NCBI GenBank assembly: GCA_010093605.1
Contig: MU004191.1
Coordinates: 1,357,832 to 1,421,831 of the forward strand
Direction: 5' to 3'
DNA from: Lophium mytilinum
Lineage: Eukaryota > Ascomycota > Dothideomycetes > Mytilinidiales > Mytilinidiaceae
Length of the DNA stretch: 64,000 nt
A program made the position numbers and the translations under genes. The notes under the pieces were generated by a model. The model was not told the DNA's origin, did no database searches, and saw nothing but the letters and a program-made list of their open reading frames with translations. Each line of letters begins with the position of its first letter. The stretch's first letter is position 1. This document shows positions 11,407 to 21,038 of the stretch, piece after piece.

Positions 11407-12229
11407 TGTGGGAGGGTTGGTGGGGTGTGATGTGGTGGAGTGGAGAGCGCGTTGTTGGTGTTTAATGTTTTTGGAGAAGCGAGCGTGGGGTTCGATGGTG
11501 AAGAGGCGCGTGGAAGGTGTAGCCGAGAGAGAGGAGCTGAAACGGCGCTGGTGATGGGTTCTAGATAGATCCCACGACGATGAAGGGCTTTATGGCCAGT
11601 GTGAGGAGAAAAGCGGCTTCGCGTTTAATAATGCAATTGTATCTGGAATTGCTACAGCTATGTCCATCTGGAATCGGTTCAGATGAAGGTGGGTGATAGA
11701 GTAGTAAAGAGTCTTCAGATTCGTACGCTGGAGGGGACAGACGCCGGGGGCAGCGGATACACTTTCAATCTGTGTACACCCTGTTGATGCTGTCTGGGGT
11801 AGCCTCACGAGTGTACTAGTTGTCCAAAATGCCGTACTTTTCTATTGTTCGTAACACTGGAATGCTATGAATACTACGAGGCTCCTCACGCATCGGTAGG
11901 CGAGTGTACTATAACGAGGCATTGTAACTGAGGCCGACTTCAGCACGTTTGGAGTCTGCCCTCGCATCTACCAACTGTCAAGACGGCACGGACTTTCCCT
12001 TTCACCGCCACAGTCACTGAGAGCAGAGATAACACGCTATCATGTGCTTTCGTGAGTTGGCGAAGCCTTGGCGAGCTCGGAAAGTCCAAGCTCGCCTCCG
12101 CCTCAGGCTCCCTCGTCGCCCCGCCTACCACAACACCTTCGCTTTCGACCAACTTTATGGTCGCATAGCCCTCACACTCACTCCACAAGCCTTGCGGGCT
12201 ACCCACGGCCGTCGGTGATCTTGAAAATC
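11407..12229. other. Intergenic between mzt1 and the H4 variant
   Basis: About 820 bases: the mzt1 promoter, a dispersed repeat copy (11761-11897, listed separately), and the promoter of the H4-like gene. The frame open upstream of 12230 continues the H4 frame but looks like leader sequence. Confidence 0.5.
11761..11897 (+). repeat. Dispersed repeat, copy 1
   Basis: This copy aligns along its length with 40131-40260: both share GTACACCCTGTTGAYGCTGT, a GTAGCCTCAC/GTTAGCCTCAC block, AAAATGCCG and AGGCTCCTCACGCA. A shorter, more diverged relative lies at 58711-58770. Several differences are C/T or G/A, as RIP would give. No coding potential. Confidence 0.7.
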
Positions 12230-12957
12230 ATGGCCAAACCATCCACAGCCGCGAGGCCACAAGGCGCGCCCATGAGCAGGTGGACGACCGGCTGGATCAA
12301 CAACCCAGTGCAGCGATATTTCAACGGCTCCGGCTCGCAATCGACACCAACGCCCACGCCGGCAGCTGGCAATGCTTTCGGTAGAGGAGGCCTAGGCCTG
12401 GGTAAAGGCAAGGCTATGAAGCGCCATCGGTGAGTAAACAGACGCCCAAACAACCACCACCATGTTCAGGATATATCATGAACATTGTCTAACGATCGCC
12501 CAGGCGCGTGCTGAAGGATAACATCCATGGGATCACCAAGAGTGACATCCGGTAAGTTCACATCCTCCTTTGCCGCATTGAGTCACCTTTCTATCAGATT
12601 CCACGGTGCTGCTCGAGCCCGAGCCATCTTGTTTAGAAAGAGTTACTGTTTACGCTTCCTCTATACTGACTCGGTTGTCTCATAGTCGTCTCGCACGTCG
12701 CGGCGGCGTCAAGCGGATCTCCGCCGATGTCTACGAGGAGACACGCCTGGCTCTTCGCGCCCGCCTTGAAAAGGTACGCACAACTACCTGACTTGCTGAA
12801 ATCGCGATGCTAATTCCTATTTCTCCAGCTTCTCAAGGAGATGACAGCCGTGGTCGAAGTCTGCGGAAGGAAGACAGTCTGCGTGAGCGATGTGATCTTC
12901 GTGCTAAAGCGACTCGGCTCGCCGATCTACGGCTTTGGAGAAGCGAATAGAAGGTAG
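12230..12957 (+). CDS. Divergent histone H4 variant
   Basis: The model is join(12230..12429, 12504..12551, 12686..12773, 12829..12957), 154 residues. Residues 51-154 align with histone H4: GRGGLGLGKGKAMKRHR, then DNIHGITK, RLARRGGVKRISA, VYEETR, GRKTV, VLKRLG and YGFG, so the full histone fold is present. The first 50 residues are an extension absent from normal H4 (103 residues), with a Trp/Tyr-containing part and a Ser/Thr/Pro linker. The tail lacks the K5/K8-equivalent spacing, and the K20 position is Arg (RHRR). C-terminal residues EANRR follow YGFG. Filamentous fungi such as Neurospora have an annotated H4 variant (hH4v); this may be its orthologue, from memory. It is likely a rare nucleosome component or H4-like assembly factor. 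The ATG at 12230 is chosen for its context; an in-frame open stretch extends further upstream. Confidence 0.85.
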
Positions 12958-13716
12958 AGGTCGCTCCGTCCTCGGTCCTGTCCGACAAGCTCGTCGACTT
13001 CTCGGGAACCTAGGCACCAACTGCCAGGTCGTCGACATGGAGTTCCTCTGTTGCCCCATAATTCCGGAGTTCTAGGATTTTTGATACCTGCAGGATGATG
13101 AAGCTGTCTTTGGAGTTGTGGTCTCGAGTGTGCTCTTTGTACCTGTTCGATTGCCAGCGGCTGCTATGTGGTGGGTGGGAATGCCTTGAGGGACTTGTTG
13201 CCTAGGAGTATATTCTGCCTACAAGAATAATGAACAGTGAAATGCTTGGATGAATACATGACTTTTCACAACCCAATATATGGTATATGTTTGCTCTGAG
13301 TTGCGGAGTTGTCGTCTCACAGATTGGGCTAGCTCCATTGAAGGCTTAGTAAGACACCAAAAGCAATTACGCAGTTGCCTCCCCTTCAACCTCAGCTTCA
13401 TTCACACCATCACGCGTGAATGTTTCGAACTTTGAACAACCTATCTGACACAAGCAGCCATCAGTAAGCAGCAACCTCTGGCCTTCCAGGTATGCGAGTG
13501 TTCGTTGTCATGGCTCGCTTTGACCAGTCTACTATTTCATCCAACCTTACTTTCAAGTGCCCCTGCTCTACTCACTCATCATTATCACGCATCTCCAATC
13601 GTCCATCTTCACAGTTCTAGCACACTTATGTCACTTATGCTATCTCGATGTCATAGCAGATTCTAAAATGTAACCAGTGCATCAAACCCAGGTTATTTTA
13701 TAATCCAGTCAGCGCG
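12958..13716. other. Intergenic
   Basis: About 760 bases: the 3' region of the H4 variant and the upstream region of the next gene. I see no gene, repeat or recognisable site. Confidence 0.5.
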
Positions 13717-14721
13717 ATGAATACACCTCCATGTACGCCTAGGAGGCAAAAGTCGCCTCCTTATGCTCGTTCTACAGTCGCGTCCTCCGCGAAAAGCTCA
13801 AGCAAGAGTCTAGCAGCACCCACAATTACAGCCAACTCAGCCGTTAAAGACCCGAGCACACCAAGTCGTTCTCCGAATCCCCACCGCATCCCTACGCACT
13901 TTCGGACGCCACCCAGCAACGCTCCTATCAAAAGCACACCTGGTCAAGTATGCCATCTCGCCCGCCTACCCGCCGAACTCCGTACCGTGATCTACAACTT
14001 CGTCCTCGAGCCTGAGCTCGAAAACCATATCAATCGGCCCCATCGTTTCGGCCGCTCTCTCCCCAGGACCCGTCTTGTCCGCGTCTGTCGCCGCATCCGC
14101 TACGAAGTTTCATATGAATTCTACCGTCGAGCCCACTTCAGCACCTACGTCGTCCACAACGACTTCTTCACGGTCATGAACTGGTTCCGCCGCCTTACCC
14201 CGCTTCAACGCGCTGCGGTGTCGCGGAATCCAAATCTCACTCTGGAGCTTCGGCTAAGCGCCTACCCCGGCATCATCACTAACGAGAAATACGCTTGGGA
14301 TGCGACTCGGAACATTGGGAATATCTACGAGGTGTCGCCGCGCAATCGGGATAGGTTCCTCAGACTCGGGGGCTTGGTGACTTGGTTTACGTTTATTGCG
14401 CACCCGGCGCTCAGGGATGTCGAGTTCAGGTATAGCCTTGGGGCGGATAAGTGGCACTACTGGGGTATGAGTAAGCGTTTTGGGGCAGTTGATGTGGATG
14501 AGATTCTGCGGGGGACGCTCGGGCCGCTTTGGGGCGAGTCGGGAGCGCGAGCGCAGCTGGATGGAGAGCAGAAGGAGGCGGTTGTCCGGGGAGTCGAGAG
14601 AATGGTCAAGAGTTTGGAGGAAACGCAGGCTGCTCTGGGGGTGGATTTCGGCAAATGGCATCGTCGGGTGAAGCAGCTGCGGAGGTCCCTGCTTGGAAAT
14701 GGTGTTGAGGGGTCCAGGTAG
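13717..14721 (+). CDS. Fungal F-box-like / 2EXR-type protein
   Basis: Single exon, 334 residues. Residues 1-75 are Ser/Pro/Lys-rich and disordered. A motif LARLPAELRTVIYNFVLEPE near residue 82, followed by RLVRVCRRIRYEVSYEFYR, is typical of the large family of Pezizomycotina proteins with an N-terminal F-box-like helix (often labelled 2EXR or F-box-like). The C-terminal part is helical and charged. No leucine-rich repeats are visible, so a role as an SCF adaptor is inference only. Third codon bases shift from C to G along the gene. Confidence 0.65.
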   Translation: MNTPPCTPRRQKSPPYARSTVASSAKSSSKSLAAPTITANSAVKDPSTPSRSPNPHRIPTHFRTPPSNAPIKSTPGQVCHLARLPAELRTVIYNFVLEPELENHINRPHRFGRSLPRTRLVRVCRRIRYEVSYEFYRRAHFSTYVVHNDFFTVMNWFRRLTPLQRAAVSRNPNLTLELRLSAYPGIITNEKYAWDATRNIGNIYEVSPRNRDRFLRLGGLVTWFTFIAHPALRDVEFRYSLGADKWHYWGMSKRFGAVDVDEILRGTLGPLWGESGARAQLDGEQKEAVVRGVERMVKSLEETQAALGVDFGKWHRRVKQLRRSLLGNGVEGSR

Positions 14722-14963
14722 TGAAAACTAGCAGGTTTTATATGTCCCCTTTGACTATAAGGTAAACATTCCCTAAAGACTCTTACCGATATGTTCGATC
14801 TCGCAATTTCATGTTGAAGAGCATAGAATCAGGCAAACGCAAATATCATCAAACTCATTGATATCTAGCTCGTCTATGCTAAAGTGTAAATCAGTGCCAA
14901 TTAGGCCAAGGCTAACGACATCTCAAAGAAATGAACACGCATTAGATCGATCAATCATCTGGA

Positions 14964-16247
14964 TCATGTGGGCCCATAATGAGACCCAGCATTCTTCATC
15001 TCATCCCAAATTTTCGGCAGCAACGCGTCACCATGAAGTGTACCGAATTGCCCCAGCCGCTCCGGCTCGCCTTCTTTCTGGAAAGCTTCCTTGATCACTC
15101 CGGCCTGACTTTTGTCCACGGGGCTCCAACTACTCGCCTTTGCAACCACCTTCTGGCCCTGCGTCTCCCCATGTGCTCGCCACAACGAGTCGAACGGACT
15201 CCTGCCCACGCCCAGGTTCCGCCACACCTCGACCACAATCTCGATCGTTCGCAGGTTTGAGTGCGGAAGACCACGATAGCAGCACGTAACCTGGTAGTCG
15301 GTCGAGCACTGGCCGCAGTACTTGACGTCCGACTGGAAGAACTCTTGCGGCGGCATCATGGAGAGAAATAGCTGGATGACCCAGACTAAGTCTCTATGTC
15401 TGTGCTCTTTACTCCGGTGGCCCACGACAACCTGTGGCATTGCCCTCGTGATCTCAATCGCGATACCTGGCTGAGGCCGCAGTCTCAGGGGTATCGTAAC
15501 AGTGCAGGCGGCGTGGAGTAAGAATTGGTTCGCCACGATCCGCGCCATCGTGCTGGTCTCCATCTGGCAGTCCACTCTCAGGATCTTCGCCGTCTGCTTC
15601 GACAGGAACGTAAACTCATCCAGGGGGATCCCGTACTCCGGCCCGCAGAGGTGCCGGTTCATAGCCAGGCGCACGTGATGGTAGGCGAGCGTGAAGCCGC
15701 GTCCACAGCGCAGGAAGCTGTTGAACTGGGCACACTCGCGCTTAGTCTCGCGGCTGAAGTGCTGGGGCCCGCCGGCGTGGTCGTGGCGGTGGAATTTGTC
15801 GCACCAGGCGCAGAGCCAGTGGCTCGGGAAGGCTCGTTCGAGGATCATGGTGTTCGCCCGGCGGTCGAACTTGCTGTTATACGCCGCCCTGAGGAGGGTG
15901 TGCAGCGCCTGGGTGCCGACGGCGTAGCACGTGAAGCGCGAGCTTAGGCAGAAGGAGGCGGTCTCATGTCGGGACAGATAGGAGGCGATTTCTTGGATGA
16001 TCTCGACGGGGAGTTTGTGGATGGCTGGCAGGTTGGTGGGAAGCGGGGCGGAATCGTCTGTGTATACTGCGGAGTCATGTTTTATGTGTTGAGTGCTCTG
16101 CTCTTTCGGCTCTTCTGGAGCTGTTTGTTCCAAGATTTCGGCGGGTTCTTGAGTTTGCTTCTCTTGTAGTGATCGCAGACTCTTCTTATAAAATAATTGT
16201 GAGATGCGACGGAAGTTGGTATCAAGAGACTTATTGACTAGAATCAT
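14964..16247 (-). CDS. F-box protein
   Basis: Single exon, 427 residues from the first ATG (16245-16247); the frame is open to 16307 but only with GTG. After a charged N-terminal 75 residues comes an F-box: IHKLPVEIIQEIASYLSRHE, then CLSSRFTCYAVG. The rest has scattered Cys pairs (CAWCDKFH, CGQCSTDYQVTCC) that could bind zinc. F-box proteins bring substrates to SCF ubiquitin ligases via Skp1; the target is unknown. It is divergent from dib1 over a 456 bp shared promoter, and tail to tail with the preceding gene about 240 bp away. Confidence 0.75.
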   Translation of the reverse strand: MILVNKSLDTNFRRISQLFYKKSLRSLQEKQTQEPAEILEQTAPEEPKEQSTQHIKHDSAVYTDDSAPLPTNLPAIHKLPVEIIQEIASYLSRHETASFCLSSRFTCYAVGTQALHTLLRAAYNSKFDRRANTMILERAFPSHWLCAWCDKFHRHDHAGGPQHFSRETKRECAQFNSFLRCGRGFTLAYHHVRLAMNRHLCGPEYGIPLDEFTFLSKQTAKILRVDCQMETSTMARIVANQFLLHAACTVTIPLRLRPQPGIAIEITRAMPQVVVGHRSKEHRHRDLVWVIQLFLSMMPPQEFFQSDVKYCGQCSTDYQVTCCYRGLPHSNLRTIEIVVEVWRNLGVGRSPFDSLWRAHGETQGQKVVAKASSWSPVDKSQAGVIKEAFQKEGEPERLGQFGTLHGDALLPKIWDEMKNAGSHYGPT

Positions 16248-16703
16248 AGTGATGTTAGAGTGTAGCAATGAGGCACCCGTAAGTTTACTTGAATGTTGAG
16301 ACGGCACGGGTGGCTGAGGTATTAGTGGAGAGGTTCGAGATACCTCAGGGCTTTACATCTCTTTATGTTGTATGCCCTGATTCATGAGCCAAGCGTCATC
16401 TGTTGGCAGGTGATTAGTGCATGCGGCGAAGCAGTTCCCAGGCACAAAAGGTCAGGCAGTGCAGGAGGGTGATACCTGAGGTGGATTAGGCTGCTGGTGT
16501 TTAGTAGAGCTCTTGACTTCGCTTGTTGTGGGCTGAGCATTTCACCGGTCCCGCTAAATCGCCCACTAGTGCCCTCGTATCCAATACCCGAAACCTGGCA
16601 CTCAGATTGACGCCTTCATCAACCCCACGGCCTCAGCCACCGCCATACACCACAGAGCCACTCGACCCTCACCACCACTCCAGACATCACTACCACCGAA
16701 ATC
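16248..16703. promoter_or_regulatory. Divergent promoter, F-box gene / dib1
   Basis: These 456 bases separate two divergent ATGs, so both promoters must lie here. No specific operator is recognised. Confidence 0.5.
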
Positions 16704-17218
16704 ATGGGTTCCGTCGTCTTGCCACATCTGCCCACCGGCTGGCACGTCGACCAGGCCATCATGTCCGAAGAAGAGCGTCTGGTCATCATCCGTTTCGGCC
16801 GCGACTGGGACAAGGACTGCATGGCACAAGACGAAATTCTGTTCCGGATCGCCGACCGCGTTAAGAACTTCGCCGTGATATACCTCTGCGATCTAGACCA
16901 GGTCCCCGACTTCAAGCAAATGTATGTATCTTCCCCGGCCCTTGCGCATCCACTGCACAAGGCAACACCATCATGTCAAGAAGCAAAAGCTAACTGAGAA
17001 ACAGGTACGAACTGTACGACCCCATGACCATCATGTTCTTTTTCCGCAACAAGCATATGATGTGCGATTTCGGCACCGGCAACAACAACAAGCTCAACTG
17101 GGTTCTCGAGGACAAGCAGGAGCTGATCGACATCATCGAGACCATTTACCGCGGCGCGAAGAAAGGTCGTGGTTTGGTTGTGTCGCCGAAGGATTACTCT
17201 ACCCGCTACCGATACTAG
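16704..17218 (+). CDS. dib1: U5 snRNP protein Dib1 (thioredoxin-like 4A, DIM1)
   Basis: The model is join(16704..16921, 17005..17218), 143 residues, exactly the family length. Motifs: LPHLPTGWHVDQAI, EERLVIIRFGRDWD, CMAQDEIL, IYLCDLDQVPDF, and MTIMFFFRNKHMMCDFGTGN; it ends in STRYRY. This thioredoxin-fold protein (without the redox CxxC) is part of the U4/U6.U5 tri-snRNP and holds the pre-B spliceosome before activation. The intron (83 nt, GTATGT, CTAACTGA branch region, ACAG) splits the Met of KQM-YELYD, phase 2. Nearly all conserved residues are present. Confidence 0.97.
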
Positions 17219-18220
17219 ACGTGCGTGGAACCCCTCTCGTCCTCATACAGCATTATTATAAGGACGACATTGAACATCTACGAAAACGGAGCTGGGTTGG
17301 TGATGAGGGAGGTTCCGTTAGAATTTAGGTCGAGGGTCGGTTTCACGGGGATGATGCACTTGAGAGATTACGAGGCGTTTCGGTTTGTCTCACTTTATCT
17401 GAGAGTATGATTACGATCAATATGCTAATGCGGATTGCCATTCAAGAACTTCCTCTTACTGAAGCACTTTGTAAGTGCTACTGAGTGCTACCTACTAACA
17501 GTGTTGTAGCCCATCCTTATTAACCCCAGCAAAACCGTGACTGTCGTAGAACTCCCGTACCCGAAGTCAACGTGGCATCTTTCGTAGCCTGGGGTCCGGG
17601 GTCTGATATCGCTCCTAACTAACTCGAAGCCATAGTCTCGAAGCTCGAGCATTATGAGACGCTACAAATAATCTCACAGTTTTCCTCGCGCGCTCGCTTT
17701 CGGCATATCATGATATATCATATCCGTTCCTACGCATATCGCGCGCTGAGGCGAGCAAAGCGGCACTCGGAAACTATGCAAGTGTTAAGCAGGCCCTGTC
17801 AGACCCTGAATTAGATCATAGTCCAGGTCGCATTCAAATGGATGCTGGGAAGGCCTTTGCTATACCTCCATGAATACTCGGTTGGGGTCTATCTGACCGT
17901 TTGCTGACCGTCCGTTGCCATCCGCTAATCCTCCGCCATCTAGCTCGCGAAATAATCTTCAGTTCCATGCGTTCTGATTGTACTCCCTATCAATGCTAAC
18001 TCCAGATAAGGAGAATCAAGCTTCTAATCAGTCAACGAAATACCTAACGCCGAGTTGCGATGACGGGAGATATCCTGTCGTCTAGACTACAGGTCAGTAT
18101 ACTATCAGATGCGTCCCGACTCAGCCTCACGTACCTTTGGTATTCTTTTCAGGCATAATTATTCCAAAACTCTTTCATGATACTAATCATGAGAGAATCT
18201 CATTTCCAAAAACCAGGTTG
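17219..18220. other. Gene-free interval
   Basis: About 1 kb between dib1 and the EthD gene (convergent). No open frame with family resemblance, no repeat and no RNA gene seen. Confidence 0.5.
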
Positions 18221-18714
18221 TCATAACCAATCATCACTTTTTGGTTTTGTATTATGAAATGCGACTCGTCCTCTTGAGAAATCGTTCAGCGTCTCTTGAT
18301 CTTTTGGAATTCCACAGTCGAACTCACTATCAAGCGCCATTACAAAGTCAACATCGTTCATCACCTCCCTCCAGTCATCCAAGCTATCGAACCACAGCTC
18401 TTGCACGCCATCATAGTCAAGCGTCGGTAAACCCGCATCTTTCACTGCGCTTCTCAACTCGGGCGTGATATGGTACTGCCGGGAATCATCAACATCATCC
18501 TTACTCCAAAGGCTAGCTAGGGCTAGAAGGTAGCTTGGTTGCTTACTTGGTTGTATCTGCGGATGTTCTCCCTAAAGACGTCGTTTTGCATCAAAACTTG
18601 AGCATTCCTCTCGGTCCACCACCGATGGAACTCCTCGTCAGTGCACTTGGGCGAGCGCGTTAGGTACACGGTGACTTTAATGTATTTTGGAGGTTGCGGA
18701 GAAGCAGGAGCCAT
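18221..18714 (-). CDS. EthD domain protein
   Basis: The model is complement(join(18221..18475, 18547..18714)), 140 residues. The intron has a GTAAGC donor and CGGCAG acceptor, phase 0. Motifs KVTVYLTRSPKCTDEEFHRW and later GVQELWFDSLDDWREVM match the EthD ferredoxin-like alpha/beta-barrel family (PF07110). Such small proteins occur next to oxidative or polyketide enzymes, where some act as dehydratases or decarboxylases; others have no known role. No such enzymes lie nearby, so the function here is open. Confidence 0.8.
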
Positions 18715-19364
18715 TCTTTTTTACTTTGTGGTAGGATGTTTTTGGGTGGTTTTCATGCAGGACATATAAAAATGTCGGAAGAGAGTGAGGCGCGACGACG
18801 TACCCTGCAATGGGCGGTGAGTGGATGGAAACACGAGCAGATTTTTGTACTTGGGCCAAGTCCCTACCTAGCACTCTTCAGGTGGCATGCCGGTGTTTAG
18901 ACGGACCACTAGGACTGAACTGTCACCTGCCACAGGCGTAACGCGCGTATAAAGATTGGGACTGTGATACCATGCTTGATTTGGCTGAGAGTGATAAAAC
19001 ACAGGCCAAGCAGAGGCGGGGAAGTTGGATGAGAAACAAGGGCTACCTAGCACCGCGTGGGGCAATTCCACGACGCTTGTTTCCTGATTTGACTTCCACC
19101 CTCTTCGATTAACCCCTCCCTTTCATTCCAGCATCTGCTTCTCTGCCTCAATTGGCTCCTATCAAAACTTCTCCAAAGGAGGTTCATAGCACACAGGCTG
19201 TATACATTCACCAAATAGGATTAGCCGCAACAATGACGTATGATTAACATTTGGGGGCTGGAATCGGGCAACCTCAATACTCATGCTTCGATCACTTCCT
19301 CGCTTTCACCTTTTCTAGTCATCTCATTTCAACTTTGCATTTCACTCTTTTCTATGCGGGTTTC
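18715..19364. promoter_or_regulatory. Divergent upstream region, EthD gene / propeller-like gene
   Basis: About 650 bases between two divergently transcribed genes. No specific sites recognised. Confidence 0.4.
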
Positions 19365-20783
19365 ATGGCTGAAAAGGTGGATAAAACCGCTGAGCTTGGT
19401 CGAGATCATGAGAACACAACTCCCGGAGAATCTGACGAGTCAAGCCATGAGCAAGACGGTGCAGAGAAACCTAGCGATCAGAGTCATAATAAGGAGGAGG
19501 TCGAGGGAGACATAAAACACAACTCCACGCGTGGAAACGTGCTTTTCGCTTTTGGCCCTAACCGGTCGTACTTCATATACACGAACCCAAGGTGGCAATA
19601 GTATGTGTCTGCTTCAGACTGGGTCAGGTATTTTGATATCAATCTGACGCCCATACAGCAGTGGTCCTGGAGCTGTGGTGAAGGCCGTACCAGACACAAT
19701 ACTTCCCCCATATGCTGTCTCAATCACCCCCGAAGGCGACTTATTCTTGGCGTACAAAGACGAGCACCTCTCACCAGCTTGGACGTGGATCAACGCTCCA
19801 GACCAAGGTAAGGCTTTCTTGCCTCGGCGTTAGCTTCACAGTCAGAATATCTCATTCAATCATCCTCTAGTGATCGCGACTAGCGCTGCCGAGCAATGTT
19901 TGTAGCCACTCCTTACCACCTCGTGCGATTCTGATTAGAAATAGGGGCGCAGCAAAGAACAGCATATAAACAGTTATTCGACAAGATTGCAAAGTCTGAT
20001 GCTGGCTCCCTGGAGAAACTCCGCAACGTATCCGTAACCATCGGTCCTAAGGGCAGTTACTTCGCGCGCTCATCAACTGGCACACTACAACACAGACTCC
20101 CACCCGACCTAGCATCCTCAATCGCGACCCAAAAGTCCGCCAACCCGCCCATCGAGCCCACCCAAGTCGCTCTCGGCATCAACGGAACGTGGATCGCACT
20201 CTGGTCCGACGACACGTGCACATACAACATCGGCACCAACGCGCAACTCGAGGAGAACCTCTGCGATGAAACCAAGGGCCGGGTTGCATTCGCGGCGCTG
20301 AGCGTGCACAACGACGAGCATTTCTTCCTCGCATATGAGAACGGTGCGACATGGTATTGCGTGCCTACCACAAGCGACAACTACATCGGCCACGCTACGA
20401 ATGCGTACATGCAATCCCGCGCTCAGCAGGACGGCACGACGTTTCAGTTCAAGCGTTGGGACCCGCGGAGCACAACGCATGTGACGATATCGCCATCCAC
20501 GAAGTATGAGTTTCCGGCCCATCTTCACAAGGAGGACGCAGGGCCGCGTGCGTGGCGTCAGATGGTGCAAACGCGCCTTTTTTCCAGTATGGAGACCGAT
20601 GCGATGAGGAGACTGGGGATGCATAGATTGGCGAGAAGAGAGAACATGGTTGCGATGGGGTCGGCGGCGGTTAGTACGGCCGTTGTCTGTCGTGCTTTGC
20701 AGCTTTCTCGTGGCGCTACGATTGTGGCGGCGGGAGTGGCGGCGGGCGGGACGGGCGCGCTGTGCTTGTTGTTGCAGAAGTGA
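19365..20783 (+). CDS. Propeller-like protein with C-terminal membrane anchor
   Basis: The model is join(19365..19600, 19659..19807, 19939..20783), 409 residues. The introns (58 and 131 nt) restore one continuous frame. After an acidic, disordered first 55 residues come at least five similar segments with aromatic/Gly spacing: FAFGPNRSYFIYTNPRWQY, ITPEGDLFLAY, TIGPKGSYFARSS, ALGINGTWIALWSDD, and VHNDEHFFLAYENG. They read like blades of a beta-propeller. The C-terminus (VSTAVVCRALQ... to GTGALCLLLQK) is a hydrophobic Gly/Ala-rich stretch ending the protein, so it may be tail-anchored. I do not recognise a named family. The ATG at 19365 is preceded by an in-frame open stretch that looks like leader. 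Confidence 0.7.
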
Positions 20784-21038
20784 GGAAGGAAGATAAGAAA
20801 TGGTCAGTAGTTACTGGAATGGAGGCTTGTTCGTTTGGAGATATGTTCATGGTACGCGATCTTAATGTGGTCAGGAACGCAACATTTGTCCTTTATCAAA
20901 AGAGGCTGCAACGGCAGACAATCCTACACAGACTGAACCCGAGGTTCTATATCCCCAATCTAACTTCTACCCCCAACGCACTACCCAACCTACTCTCATC
21001 TCTCACACCTCTTCCTCCAAACCCCACCATCTCTTCCC

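Noticed and set aside
20118-20624. Minus-strand frame of 168 codons
   Set aside because: It is the reverse shadow of exon 3 of the propeller-like gene, whose frame is joined by good introns.
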